DNA of 64,000 nucleotides from Oncomelania hupensis (GCA_036898135.1 CM072511.1:25082968-25146967), one strand, 5' to 3'. Positions 53,711 to 64,000 are shown, counted from the first letter of the stretch. The notes: a model not told the origin generated them from the letters alone. Program-made: numbers and translations.

Positions 53711-53914
53711 TTATTCTGCAAGGCACAGTGCAAGGAGGTAGAAGAAGAGGGAGACCGAAAAAGAGGTGGGAGGACAACATTCGAGAATGGACTGGTTTGA
53801 CACTGAGCGAAGCCATCAGGGCTGCTGAGGACAGAGAAAGATGGAGTATGCTGGTTAAACGATCATCTGTGGTGCCCCTACGACCTCCGGGTTACGGGAC
53901 AGGATAGGATAGGA
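53711..53914 (+). repeat. 204-bp family B LINE fragment with TSD
   Basis: Terminal part of family B with tail GGATAGGATA. The target duplication TAGTCGGGAATC is at 53699-53710 and 53915-53926; the target is a family H repeat. Confidence 0.9.
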
Positions 53915-54510
53915 TAGTCGGGAATCAGAACTAGCCAACGGTCAGTCGGTTTGGCTGCCACGTCGGTCGGTTGGTCGGGCGGTCGGTAGGTCGTTCAGGT
54001 GCACACCATGTCTCAAGAACTACTGTGGGGATTTTGTCCAAACCTCGTAGGAACATTAGCAGGGTTAAAAACCAGCCGTGTCATCGCATTTACCCTATCT
54101 CAAAGGTCAAGGTATCTGGAGTACGTCAACTCATTGCCAAACATTCAGTGGCGATCCGTTGGTCGGTCGCGCTCTCGCTCCATCGGACCGAATATAACTT
54201 TCCTGTTCAAACACACGTTTAAAAAAAATTGCATTCTCTCAAAAACGACTTGATCGATTAAAAAAACAACAACTAACTATGCAGCATCTTTAACTACTGC
54301 CCAACTCTCCACTCCAAGGTCAAGGTCATTGAGGTCCATCATTTGCTAAACATGTTTTTGAGCTGTATCTCAAAATGGCTGCGGAGTTTGATCAATTTTA
54401 GCATACTCAATGAGTGTCAATTGTTCCATGTTTTCATTTCCCAACTTGGAGATAAAACCGAAAACAGAATAGTTAATCGAAAATGAACACTTTTTGAAAA
54501 CGCTGGTTTT
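53915..54510 (+). repeat. Family H repeat, right part
   Basis: Continues TAGTCGGGAATCAGAACTAG through CAAGGTCATTGAGGTCCATC to AAAATGAACACTTTTTGAAA, matching 58515-59230 and 8157-9220. Confidence 0.6.
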
Positions 54511-55284
54511 CGTGTGGGTGTGTGTGCGTGTAATGTGTGTACGTGTGTGTGTGTGTGTGTGTGTTTGGAAATACATTTGAATAGCTTGCCATCTTGTGTT
54601 TAGGAACTTTGTTTTGGCATGCAAGCTAACTATTGTATAAAGTTATTTTCGAATTCAGAAAACCCGAGTAGCGAAGTTTTAATCTTAGAGGATTAGCTCC
54701 TGTGTTCAAGTAAGGTCACGTGTTTCCTCTAATAATAATAGTAAAAAAAAAAAGGTTATGTTATAAAGCGCAAATTCAAACAATTTGCTATAAGCGCTCA
54801 GACGCATTCACACACGCACGCACATGCATACACACACGCACACACACACACACGTGCGCAAGTATAACAAGCAAAAAACACTTTTTAAAAGAAGGCATTA
54901 CAGAATAAACGTACAGATAAATATAACGTAGATAATAAAACAGTACATTTAAAAAAAAGAAAAAAGAAGACATTACAGTATAAGCATGAGGATAACTATA
55001 GCATAGGCTTAGATAATAAAACAGGAACGTTCAAAAAGGCACACGAATCGTCCAAACAGTGACATGTACATTTTTGATCATTTTAAGACGAATAATAATA
55101 AAGTTAAATGCAGTTAAATGATATGAACAGCGTGCTAAAATAAAAATGTATTGTATTCAAAATTACAAGTGATGTTGTTTTTGCTCAGTCGTACCAAGAA
55201 TTTATATAATGTAGCATCTTTGGTCATACAGATGAAGCTGCGGCTTCATTTATTCGAAATTTTGTAGTAGGGTTAATTCCTCTT
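54511..55284. other. Intronic; TG and CA tracts
   Basis: (TG)n at 54520-54565 and (CA)n at 54800-54855; otherwise AT-rich. No exon recognised. Confidence 0.4.
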
Positions 55285-56240
55285 CCAGGGACCCGCTTTG
55301 ACCACGCCCTTTCGACAGATCCGTTTAACATTCACAGTGAATTTTGCCCCACTGAAAAAGATTGCTTGCAACAAAAAAATAACTTTATCCAAAGTTATAT
55401 AAAAAAAATTATCAATAAATTCCTCCCGTTGGGGTACCGGGGGTTTCAGTATAAATTGTATCTCCACTTTCTGGAAATTTAGTGCTTTAAATTCCCATTG
55501 TCGCTGTCTTTCTCATTTGTTCTTTCTCATTCCTGTTCTGTTCTATCAATCTGCTATACTATCACCTTCTTCGCTAGGCCAGTCACCTACCTTTTCTTCT
55601 TAAAAACTCTTCCGGGACAAGACTCCTTATTTGTGTGTGAAGTCTGTTGGATCAGCTTGGGGATATTGGACACTTTCTGCCAGGTGGTCACTATGGCTTC
55701 CTATGAGGTTATTATTTGGCAATGTAGGCATTTTATATTTATGTGTTTTGTTGATAATTTATAATGATGTTTGTATTCTATTTTGTTTTTGTAAACGGGG
55801 TTCGATAAATTAGAGTATAGCCTCAGCGTCCCCTGCGTGGGATGTCTTTATTGTAAAGTGACTGGCTGGTGGAGAACCTTCAGTTTTACCACTAGGGTTG
55901 TTTCAGCAAATCTTTTATGCCGATCAGGGGTTGTCCTGTCCTGATTTGGCTCGGAAGAGTCCGCTGGACCTAAAGCAATAATCATGTAATGTAAAGTAAT
56001 CAATAAATTTCGTAGCGCTGTGCTTATAAATAGTAGCCGCTAGCTACCGCCCTAGCGATAAACAATATCAACTAGTAGAGCGTAGAGTGTATTGGTGTAC
56101 GGTTCAACAGGGGACATAACTCCTTATCAGACCTGAAATTTGAAAATTCAAACGGGAGCAGTTGGTTTGAGCAACGAAAACCCACTCTTTTTTTTTATTG
56201 TTTAAGGTGATAACGATGGGACTTCGGCTTGGGTCCCTTT
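55285..56240 (-). repeat. Family D/E repeat, copy 2, split by family A
   Basis: Ends resemble inverted repeats (GGGACCC at left, GGGTCCC at right). Interrupted at 55422-55998 by a family A retroposon. Inverse homologue of 51960-52500. Confidence 0.6.
55422..55998 (+). mobile_element. Family A retroposon, near full length, with TSD
   Basis: 577 bp, tail ATGTAATGTA, target duplication ATCAATAAATT at 55411-55421 and 55999-56009. It defines the family boundaries best. Confidence 0.85.
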
Positions 56241-56559
56241 AATCAACCAAACGGTATTTCTGTTAGCCTACTTCCTGCTACCGCTGCAACCACTAAACAC
56301 ACACCACCAGTCTCGCAACCATCACCAACCACAAATGGTAACTCACAGTGAAACTAACACCAAACAATTCCATTTCCACTACCACTACCGTGATATCACC
56401 ACCACCAACAACAGCACCATCACCAACAACTAAGCAACATAATAATAACAACATCACAATAGCAACATAATAGCAACATAATAATAGCAACATCACAATA
56501 GCAACATAATAGTAGCGATATCACAATTCAGATCCAAACAGTAGCTCTATGTCCGTTAA
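56241..56559. other. Intronic, CAACAT/TAGCAACA-rich
   Basis: Degenerate AAC/ATAGCAAC repeats at 56400-56520. No gene seen. Confidence 0.45.
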
Positions 56560-56564
56560 CATAT

Positions 56565-56800
56565 TTTTGAATTGAATGAACATTGAAGTTTAACGTCTAC
56601 ACCCACCATTGGCGATATGGCAGACGGGGATAACCATCCCAGGGAAAGAGGGGTAGGGACCTGAATCAGCACTGAACCATAAGAGCAATCATACTGCTAA
56701 AATGGACAGTGAAAAATTGCCACATTTATTTTCGCACACCGCCGGATTCGAACATCGGTGTGCCAGGCGAACGCTCTACCACTTGAGCTACGGCGGTGGG
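56565..56800 (-). mobile_element. tRNA-derived SINE, third type
   Basis: The minus-strand head at the right has paired ends (ACCGCCG/CGGCGGT), an A box (TAGCTCAAGTGGTAGAGCG) and a B box (ATGTTCGAATCC). The body extends left and ends in an AATTCAA tail. Head differs from families S1 and S2. Confidence 0.6.
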
Positions 56801-57126
56801 ACGTATTTTTCAGTAGTATTACTACATTATAATACGCAAGTTCTCGATGACGATTGATGGTTATCCAGCATGCGAAATAAGACCTTTTCTGCTTTATTAT
56901 TTTTAATACGATTCCTTCCTTGATTTTTTATATATATATATCCTAGTATATTTCATTTCTGCAATCTTGCTATTTATTGGGAAAACATATTTTACATTAT
57001 GCCTGCGCTTGATTTATACACCTTGTTGTAATTCCTTTGTATTGTATTGTATTATATTGTATTGTATTGTATTGTATTGTATTGCAAATTGTTTATACTT
57101 AAGGTTGTACTCTACATCTTTTTCAG

Positions 57127-57197
57127 ATGTTGGTGGCTGCTTCTTCAGACTATACTCCATGCCCCCAACGGGTACTTTCCAGATGTTTGAAATAGGG
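57127..57197 (+). CDS. Host gene exon: middle of second Fn3-like domain
   Basis: Acceptor ACATCTTTTTCAG, donor GTAAAT, 71 nt, phase 1 in and phase 0 out. Encodes VGGCFFRLYSMPPTGTFQMF plus EIG, the middle strands of the domain. It is the only segment I found between 41943 and 59311 that repairs the phase difference between neighbouring exons. The donor sits just before a very long (CAT)n-(ATT)n-(GTT)n tract. Confidence 0.6.
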
Positions 57198-57226
57198 GTA
57201 AATTATGCTTTTCGTAGTAATGTTCA

Positions 57227-57470
<244 letters not shown>

Positions 57471-57950
57471 TTTGTGTGTGTGTGTAGAGTGCGTGAGTAC
57501 TTACGTGTCAGTGTTTATTTCTCTAGTGTCACCGATGGTCTATAGTTGCCTATGGAACAAGTCTGGGGAGGCTGGGGGGTCGATCCTCAGTCACCAAATG
57601 ATGTGCTGCACTCACAGTGGGGGCGAGCTGTTTACCACACATTCACGCTCGCATACTGCACACATGCGGTGTGCGTGCCAGGACATCGCTATTGGAAGAA
57701 AGAACAGAAATTAGATTTGAAGTTTGTTTCTTGTTTTTGTTTGTTTTCAAAGTAAACCAACAGAGAAACTTAGTCTGCAAATGCCTACTTCAATTGGTTG
57801 AATTGAATTGATACCTACTTCACGCTACTACGCCGGGTTCCAGGAACAGAGTTATAGAATAGTGCAACACCCCGCAGTAGCTTCCCCTACTTTATCTTTT
57901 CCAGTGTTAGTAGCAGGATGGTACTTTCTGACGTCTCTTGTGCGCCCTGA
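57471..57950. other. Intronic, no repeat or exon recognised
   Basis: Frames of up to 70 codons without known motifs. Confidence 0.35.
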
Positions 57951-57954
<4 letters not shown>

Positions 57955-58030
<76 letters not shown>

Positions 58031-58122
58031 TCTCTCGCTCCTGCTGCTGCTGCTGCATCATCGTTGTCATTCATTGTGTGACGTGATTGGAACTCTTGCG
58101 TTCTGTTGTGTGTCCTAATGAG

Positions 58123-58184
<62 letters not shown>

Positions 58185-58185
58185 C
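57955..58185. repeat. Two (CT)n tracts
   Basis: 57955-58036 and 58123-58180, separated by sequence that partly recurs after the second tract (TTGGAACTCTTG), indicating a tandem duplication. Confidence 0.9.
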
Positions 58186-58514
58186 CCTACCCCTGCACCG
58201 TTGTCATACATCGTGTGATTGGAACTCTTGATTGTGGGGACATTCATGATGACAGTAATTACGACAGTGAACAATGGCGCTAAACCTAATTAAGCTTAAT
58301 TGGGCACAAAGATGAATTTGGGGATCACGATTACGAGATTGGTGAGGATGAAGATGACGAGGAGGAATGGTGGAGGAGGAGAGGGAAGAGGGCGTGGATG
58401 TGTTATGACTAGGACGGCACAGTTATCGACCACGCACTTGAAAAGATGTCTTCCTTTTGCGTCTGTGAATTCTACTGATTGTTGTTGTTGTTGTATTTCC
58501 AGAGTCATCTGGAA

Positions 58515-59000
58515 ATACTTTGATATAGTCTAGAACCAGAACGAAGTATTTTGGTCTGTCTGTCGGTCCGTTGCATGCCATATCTTAAGAACCACTGGAC
58601 AGATTTGATTGAATCTTCATTGATACATTACCTGTTAACATTACCTGTAAACACATATTATAAAAACGACTGAACCGATTTTGTCGATATTTGGTATACA
58701 GATACTTCAGCTCGTTCTAATTAATATTCCCATGGCAATACGTTGGTCGTTCGCACTGGTGGTCGGGATTTTACGTTTTTGTTCAAAACGCTTGGAATGA
58801 TTTGACCCATTTGATAATTTTTACTACTTTAATAACTATTGCTCAGCCTTTTGAATTATTCATATTTTTATTTTCTCAAAGTTCAACCTCGCTGAGGTCC
58901 ATCATTTTCAAAAACACTTTTTTGCACTGCAGACCTGTCTTAAAATTGCCGAAAGAGAATTTGATAAATCATTAAATGTTACCTTACAGATAGTTCAGAT
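58515..59000 (+). repeat. Family H repeat, copy with MITE inside
   Basis: GAACCACTGGACAGATTTGA, TTGGTATACAGATA, CAACCTCGCTGAGGTCCATC; continues after the MITE at 59147-59230 (GTTCCAGGTTTTCATGTC). Confidence 0.6.
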
Positions 59001-59138
59001 CACAGGCGCGCTGGTATCTGGACACGCGAGCGCCTATGCCTGTGACGCGTCTCCCTTTGGTTATCTATAATATTAGATAACCAAAGGAAGACGCGTACCA
59101 GGTATAGGCGCTCGCGTGTCCAGATGCAATTGCCTGTG
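59001..59138. mobile_element. 138-bp palindromic MITE, 8-bp TSD
   Basis: Ends CACAGGC and GCCTGTG; arms TCTGGACACGCGAGCGCCTA and its complement; centre TAATATTA. The target duplication GTTCAGAT is at 58993-59000 and 59139-59146. An 8-bp duplication and CA...TG ends suggest the hAT superfamily. Confidence 0.85.
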
Positions 59139-59311
59139 GTTCAGATAGTGGATAGTGGCCAATCGTTCCAGGTTTTCATGTCGTGGTAACAACTTCTCGA
59201 AATGAACACTTTTCAAAAATGGTGCTGGGTTTTCAGCTGCCTTGTATGCGAGGGTCTGCGAAATACACGAGAATGTCTTTACCATCTTGTAGTCATTTGT
59301 TTTGTCCACAG

Positions 59312-59486
59312 AACTGGGGAGAACTGAAGTACGAATTGAAAGCACTGGCTTTCAACTCCAAGTACACCATTCAAGTGTACACCGCGGATGAGAACTTTGA
59401 AAACTTTAGCTACCCACCGGCTAACATCACTCTCCAAACCATGGCCAGCTGCCTGAAAGCTACTGACTACGATTACAACCTGTGTT
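59312..59486 (+). CDS. Host gene exon: end of second Fn3-like domain
   Basis: Acceptor TTTTGTCCACAG, donor GTACGT, 175 nt, phase 0 in and phase 1 out. Contains LKYELKALAFNSKYTIQVYT, again the Fn3 signature L-x-x-x-x-x-Y-x-(I)-x-V, followed by NITLQT and a cysteine-containing stretch ending in DYDYNLC. An N-x-T glycosylation site is present. The splice donor lies at a point where an unspliced reading frame would run on into CTTCTT-rich intron, so the exon end rests on the consensus and on phase agreement with the last exon. Confidence 0.7.
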
Positions 59487-59654
59487 GTACGTTTTTCCTC
59501 TTCTTCTTCCTTTCATTTTGTTGTTGGTGTTGGTGGTAGTGTTGGCGTGGTGGGGGAAGTGGAGGTGGTGGTAGGTGTGTGGTGGAGGTGGTGATGGTGG
59601 TGGTAGCTTTTCTTCACTGTCGACATCGTCATTTTGCAGCAGAAGTGTCATCAT

Positions 59655-59656
59655 TT

Positions 59657-59709
<53 letters not shown>

Positions 59710-59775
59710 AATTATCATCATCATCAACATCATCACCACCATCATCGTCACCACCACCACCACCACCACCAACAA
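59655..59775. repeat. (ATC)n/(CAC)n microsatellite
   Basis: ATC triplets grading into ACC triplets, in the intron before the last exon. Confidence 0.9.
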
Positions 59776-59904
59776 CACCACCGCCACCTTAAATTAAACA
59801 TCCCGAAGCAGCAGGAGTATCTCTTCGGCTCTCGGCCAGCCACTTCCTCGATTATTTTGAAATCGTCGTCCCCGTCTTAATCCTCTGCAAATTTTTTTTT
59901 TTAA

Positions 59905-60025
59905 ATATATCTATTCGTTCTTATATAGCGCTTTTATCCTTTGAAGAGCTGCTCAAGGCGCTGACCGATAGAGGATTTAACTCAAGCCGCCCGAGGCACC
60001 CACTTAAAGCCTTTGGGCGGTAGGG
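59905..60025 (-). repeat. SINE 3' part (AAGCGCTATATAA family), inverse
   Basis: Reverse complement reads GGTCAGCGCCTTGAGCAGCT then AAAGCGCTATATAAGAACG. Confidence 0.65.
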
Positions 60026-60029
60026 TGTG

Positions 60030-60500
60030 CGAGTGTGTGTGTGTGTGTGTGTGTGTGTGTAGGTGAACGCAAAAAAGCGCACAAATGGGTAGCAGACCTT
60101 GTCTTTCTTAGTAACAAATGGGTTTATTTGCTTGGAACCCACTTTTTTCCAGGAACCCACTTTTTTCTAAGTGCGAGGGAGTGCTCTTTTAGTGCAAGGG
60201 AGTGCAGTTGTAGTGCATGAGTGTTTTAAGTACACAGGAGTGCTCTATCCGGGACGGAAAAAATACAGTCAATTTTCGGAGAAATTTTGAAGAAAAATCG
60301 ACCTATTTCGTCGCCTCTAGGAGACGAAGTAGGTCAACTTTCTAGACGGAAAGAGCCAATTTTGACTTATATTCTTACATTACAAGAAGAAGTTTGCGTT
60401 CTTTCCGTCAAAAAATCACTTTCCGATTCCTACATTCTTAAATAAACCCAGTTCTGATGAATTGCAAGTATGTGTGGGTGTGTGTGTGTGCTTATCTATC
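60030..60500 (+). repeat. Family F hairpin repeat, copy 1
   Basis: Between two TG tracts. GGAACCCACTTTTTTCCAGG, AAGTGC...GTGCAGTTGTAGTGCAT, and a hairpin GACCTATTTCGTC/GACGAAGTAGGTC at 60300-60335. Diverged relative of 63071-64000. Confidence 0.65.
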
Positions 60501-60868
60501 CCGTGCATTAGGGATATCATGATTAATCAACGATTGTTTAGACTGGTCGCTGGTTGTGTCGTATTCCACTATTAGTCGCATGCTGTACGCTATCTGTACC
60601 GCCCAAATTGCAACTGTCAGCTAACTTGGGGATGAAAAGAAGCTTTGTACTTGTATTAATAATGTTTTAGTAGCAGCAGTAGCAGTGGTAGTAGCAGTAG
60701 CTACAGTAGTAGTATAAGTAGTAGTATAAGTAGTAGTATAAGTAGTAATAGTAGTAGTAGCAAAGAGCTTAATTCATAAAAAGCTCTTTGGTAGTAGGAG
60801 TACAAATTCCAGCTGGCAGCTGAATGAATGAAAATAAGCTTTGTACTTGTATTAATTATGTTTCGTTC

Positions 60869-60900
<32 letters not shown>

Positions 60901-61480
60901 CAGTAGCAGTAGTAGTAGTAGTAGTAGTAGTCCTTAATGTTCAAGTTTAATGTCCTAGAACGTAAACAAAGTCTTATTGCTGAGTGACTATGTTATACCG
61001 CACCACCAAAACACAAGAAGTGTCTGAGTAGAAGGTTTGATAGAGCGCGATTTCTCTAATTAAAATGAGCGCAAAGCGAATATTTATCATCCTTGAAAGG
61101 TAACAAAAGATATACGTTCTTGTAACAGCAGAAATAGTGACGACAAACTGTAGGAAATTAGCTTAGCGCAAAATAGATACCATCGAACAAAACTGGACAT
61201 TAATTCAACAGTTATCTAAAAAGCCGCACACACATGTCAAATTAACTTCCTTGAGACAGTCACACCGACAGCAGCTCCAGATACCATCTAACAGACTTAG
61301 CGATCCAAGACTAAATAGCATACGTGAGCCAAAACTGACCGTAACCCCGTCTTCGTTAACTAGCCTACTTCACTATGACCAAAGTCACTGAGACACTAAG
61401 TAGCCTAGGCTCCGCGTAATCGTTATTGCATCTATCCTCTGACACTCCTATTCAAGGATAATTATACGTGTCTGGTAACT
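60501..61480. other. Intronic, (AGT)n tracts
   Basis: AGT/GTA triplet tracts at 60668-60762 and 60868-60930. The rest has no exon I can support. Confidence 0.45.
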
Positions 61481-61482
61481 AG

Positions 61483-61749
61483 GACAGGGTGGAAAATATT
61501 CTAAATAAAAACTATAATCCCGTATATGCGAGATTGACGAAAACGAGAGCTAAACGATTGGTCAGAAGACTACTAGGAACTCTTGCATATCTTTGGGGAC
61601 CAAATCTCAGCTGGTCAGTCGCAAACGAACTGCCCAGCTGCGAGGGTCTACTAAAAGGAACAAACTGCAGTGTCCGTCTATCTCCATCTCATCAAGAGAG
61701 TGCTAGAGACGTAACAGACGATTTCATGAGGCCCAGAGTCTACAAGTAA
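61483..61749 (+). other. Unassigned reading frame with splice-like edges
   Basis: About 86 open codons (RLTKTRAKRLVRRLLGTLAY, then NELPSCEGLLKGTNC, DDFMRPRVYK) with an internal acceptor-like CAAATCTCAG at 61601-61610 and a donor GTAAGA at 61747. It is not in phase with the neighbouring host exons (phase 2 in and out instead of 1), so it is not included in the gene. It could be an alternative exon or chance. Confidence 0.25.
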
Positions 61750-62024
61750 GATAACACTAGTAGTTTTGATATGTATAGGTTTATTTTATATTGATTGCCA
61801 TGTATTAATAATATGTTCTTGATATATATATATATATAGTTACAGAAACCGATTATTGTTTCTGAGACAGTATGCATGTGGATTGATGTATCTTAGCCTT
61901 AAGATTCGAATCGAATTGTGCATATGGGAACCTTGCAGGTGTCTGATGCTATAGACACTTTGCAGAGGAGACCGCACACGTATATCTAACGAGAATATTG
62001 TAGCCAGAGCTCCGACTTTTACAG

Positions 62025-62293
62025 GTCAGCTCTGGGAAGGTTTGTGGAGACGAACGCATGACATTCACTCCCGTGGCACCAAAGGAGAACAACCAAGATT
62101 CCACCTGGCCACGTCCGAACCCCGCAGCTACAAGAGCAACCCGACTCACCCGCTCAACCTGAGAGGCAAGACTTCTCGGACGGACCCAAACACTCTCACC
62201 GCCAGAGAAGCTAAGTCACCCGCAAATGAACTGAGTCCTACCCTCGAGAAACCTAGAAGACCACTAGAACATTTAGTAAACTACGAACAGTGA
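62025..62293 (+). CDS. Host gene terminal exon: basic C-terminal tail
   Basis: Acceptor CGACTTTTACAG, then 269 nt open in the phase required by the previous exon, ending with TGA at 62291-62293. It encodes about 88 residues rich in Arg, Lys, Pro, Ser and Thr, for example QLWEGLWRRTHDIH, HPLNLRGKTSRTDPN and LEKPRRPLEHLVNYEQ. No domain or membrane segment is visible; a secreted basic tail is the simplest reading. A variant polyadenylation hexamer AATATA occurs at 62412. The alternative is that this is an exon of an unrelated gene, but the phase match and the stop support the chain. Confidence 0.55.
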
Positions 62294-63070
62294 AAATCGT
62301 AACCGCAGTTAGCACAGGATGAAGAAAACCTGCTAAAGAACTTTCCCAGCACTTTGAACTATATTAATTATTAATTTACCGGTTAATGCAGAAATGTTAA
62401 AGTTTGTGTTGAATATATAAAAAGTAAAATTACATACATACGACTGGTGTAATTCTATTTGTATTGTTGTGCAGCTATTAGTTTTCTTCTCTCGAGACAT
62501 AATAATCTAGTCTGTTGATTAGTAATTAACGGTTCTCAAGTTGAGCCAAATGATACTAAAAAACGCCCGAGAACAAATATAAATTTTATGTGACCAAAGT
62601 GCCGTGATCTGTCTCTCACACAACTTTGGAATTCTGGTAAAAGAACGATCGATAGTGGTAGCACATCGCCCATCTATCATTAAGTCTTACCCCCTAGTAA
62701 GATAAACGTATCTTCCCCAGAATATCATCACAGTTCTTACATTAGTTCTGCTTATATCAATGTTTTCTTTATGTGTGTTCATTTGCAACATTAGGTTATT
62801 ATGTGGTCATTTGCAAGTTTAGGTTATTATTATGTTGTCTGACGGCTTTACATAATGTACAAGCTGGCCCTTCGAAGAAACCTCTTTCAAAAGCTTAAGA
62901 CGTGGTTCTCTGCCCATTGCCTCAAACACATGTTGACGCCATGTTTTGTGGTGAGAGCCAGTAACTTTGTGTCAGGACAAGTAGGCCTACTCTCAGCGCA
63001 CATGCGTGCTAATGTGAAAGTAACACGAGGTCCAATGGAGGGGAGTGAAAACTGGATGGTTAGAATTTAG
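62294..63070. other. Host gene 3' side, no further gene seen
   Basis: AT-rich. AATATA at 62412 may serve as the polyadenylation hexamer. A 71-codon + frame at 62855 has no recognised motif. Confidence 0.4.
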
Positions 63071-64000
63071 CAATTTGTGTGAGTGTGTTGGTGTGTGTGT
63101 GGTGAGTGTGTGTGTGTGTGTGAACGTGTATTTATGTCAAAGTGGGAACTCGACTTTGTTTTTTTAATCATAAATGGGGTCTTTTGCTCGGACCCCACTT
63201 TTTTCCAGGGCCCCACTTTTTCAAAGTGCGCGCAAGTGCTCTTTAAGTGCATGCAAGTGCAGTTGTAGTGCATGGAAGTGCAGTTGTAGTGCATGTGCAC
63301 TTAAAGTACACTTCGCGAAGTGTAGTTGTAGTGCATGTGCACTTAAAGTACACTTGGCCAAGTGTAGTTGTAGTGCATGTGCACTACAACTACACCAGGT
63401 CAAGTGTAGTTGTAGTGCACATGCACTACAAGTACACTTGACCTGGTGTAGTTGTAGTGCATCTTCCAGACGGGTAGGATAAGGAACTTTCCTTGACGAT
63501 TAGGGTAAGCAGTGCCTCGACGATTAGGGTAAGGCAGTGCCTCGACGATTAGGGTAAGGCAGTGCCTCGAAAAGGGTTAGGGTCAGGGCTAGTTGCAAGG
63601 GTCAGGGCTAGTTGCAGCGCTGCAACTAGCCCTGACCCTAACCCTTTTCGAGGCACTGCCTTACCCTAATCGTCGAGGCACTGCCTTACCCTAATCGTCG
63701 AGGAAAGTTCCTTATCCTAGCTGTGTTTTTGAACAAACTTGACCTACTTCGTCCCTTATAGGCGAGGAATTAGGTCAAACTTTTTGCGAAAAGGGTGCTT
63801 TTTTGAAGAAACTTGACCTACTTCGTCTCTTAGGAGCGAGGAATTAGGTCAAACTTCTGGCAAAAAGGTGTCTTTTTTGAAGAAATTTGACCTAATTCGC
63901 CGCCTAAGAGGCGCGAAGTAGGTCAAAGGACCCCATTTAAACATGAATACAAGTATGTGTGTGTGTGTGTGGGTGTGTGTGTTTGTGTGTGTTTGAGGGT
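63071..64000 (+). repeat. Family F hairpin repeat, copy 2 (runs off window)
   Basis: TG tract, CCCCACTTTTTTCCAGGGCC, then units of about 50 bp containing GTGTAGTTGTAGTGCATGTG and inverted partners (63255-63465), a long palindrome (63477-63720), three GACCTA...TAGGTC hairpins (63735-63925) and a final TG tract. Frames over the 63.2-63.5 kb part repeat CSCSACAL-type residues on both strands because the DNA is palindromic; they are not genes. Confidence 0.75.
63477..63720. repeat. Long palindrome with telomere-like motifs
   Basis: Near-perfect inverted repeat with arms of about 110 bp, centred at GTTGCAGCGCTGCAAC near 63615. Each arm carries several GATTAGGGTAAGGCAGTGCC units, including TTAGGG. 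Confidence 0.9.

Noticed and set aside
63174..63482. Cysteine-rich repeat protein (CSCSACAL repeats)
   Set aside because: The same residues appear on both strands because the DNA is built from inverted units; no start context or signal sequence.
63477..63720. Telomere or interstitial telomeric array
   Set aside because: TTAGGG occurs only within a 20-bp unit and in inverted arms, not as tandem hexamers.

Overview
This is a repeat-dense stretch of a metazoan nuclear genome, most likely a mollusc or another lophotrochozoan. That assignment is an inference from an intron-rich gene with GT-AG junctions, very abundant tri- and dinucleotide tracts, many retroelement families and no bacterial gene structure. 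I had no database, so family names rest on motifs only.

Host gene. One host gene can be pieced together on the + strand. Eight short exons (16789-16845, 31226-31304, 31992-32311, 32896-33025, 41871-41942, 57127-57197, 59312-59486, 62025-62293) have splice sites whose phases agree at all seven junctions, and they end in a stop codon. They encode 390 residues: a small cysteine-rich block (CxxxC pairs), two fibronectin type III (Fn3)-like domains and a polar, basic tail. The cysteine spacing followed by Fn3 resembles anosmin-1, but no WAP domain is present. The 5' end of the gene was not found. From 16.8 kb to 62.3 kb, everything else lies in its introns.

Layout. 0.2-7.3 kb holds a nearly intact L1/Tx1-type LINE, with ORF1, ORF2, a poly(A) tail and a perfect target-site duplication (TSD). 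7.4-16.7 kb holds LINE and SINE fragments, including a Rex1/CR1-like reverse transcriptase remnant, and microsatellites. 17.1-30.3 kb holds two related LTR retrotransposons with domain order Gag-protease-integrase-reverse transcriptase. That order, with a SCAN-like capsid, is the Gmr1-like arrangement. Both copies lack RNase H and both are broken. 34.4-38.7 kb is a nest of insertions: a tRNA-derived SINE inside the TSD of a 1.1 kb GC-rich retroposon, AAT-repeat blocks and a 5S rRNA-related SINE. 39.3-40.8 and 50.2-51.7 kb are two solo LTRs of one family, each with a perfect 5-bp TSD. 43.87-46.04 kb is a 2.2 kb foldback element built from about 20-bp palindromic units between long terminal inverted repeats. 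46-59 kb holds more copies of dispersed families, palindromic MITEs and long microsatellites. 60-64 kb holds the last exon and a pair of hairpin-rich repeats, one with a long palindrome containing telomere-like TTAGGG.

Dispersed families named here. Family A is a roughly 0.6 kb retroposon ending in (ATGTA)n. Family B is 5'-truncated LINE ends with (GGATA)n tails. Families C, D/E, F and H are repeats recognised only because they recur inside the window. Shared TSDs and empty-site comparisons within the window give the order of many insertions. I found no convincing functional tRNA or rRNA gene, CRISPR array or bacterial-type system.
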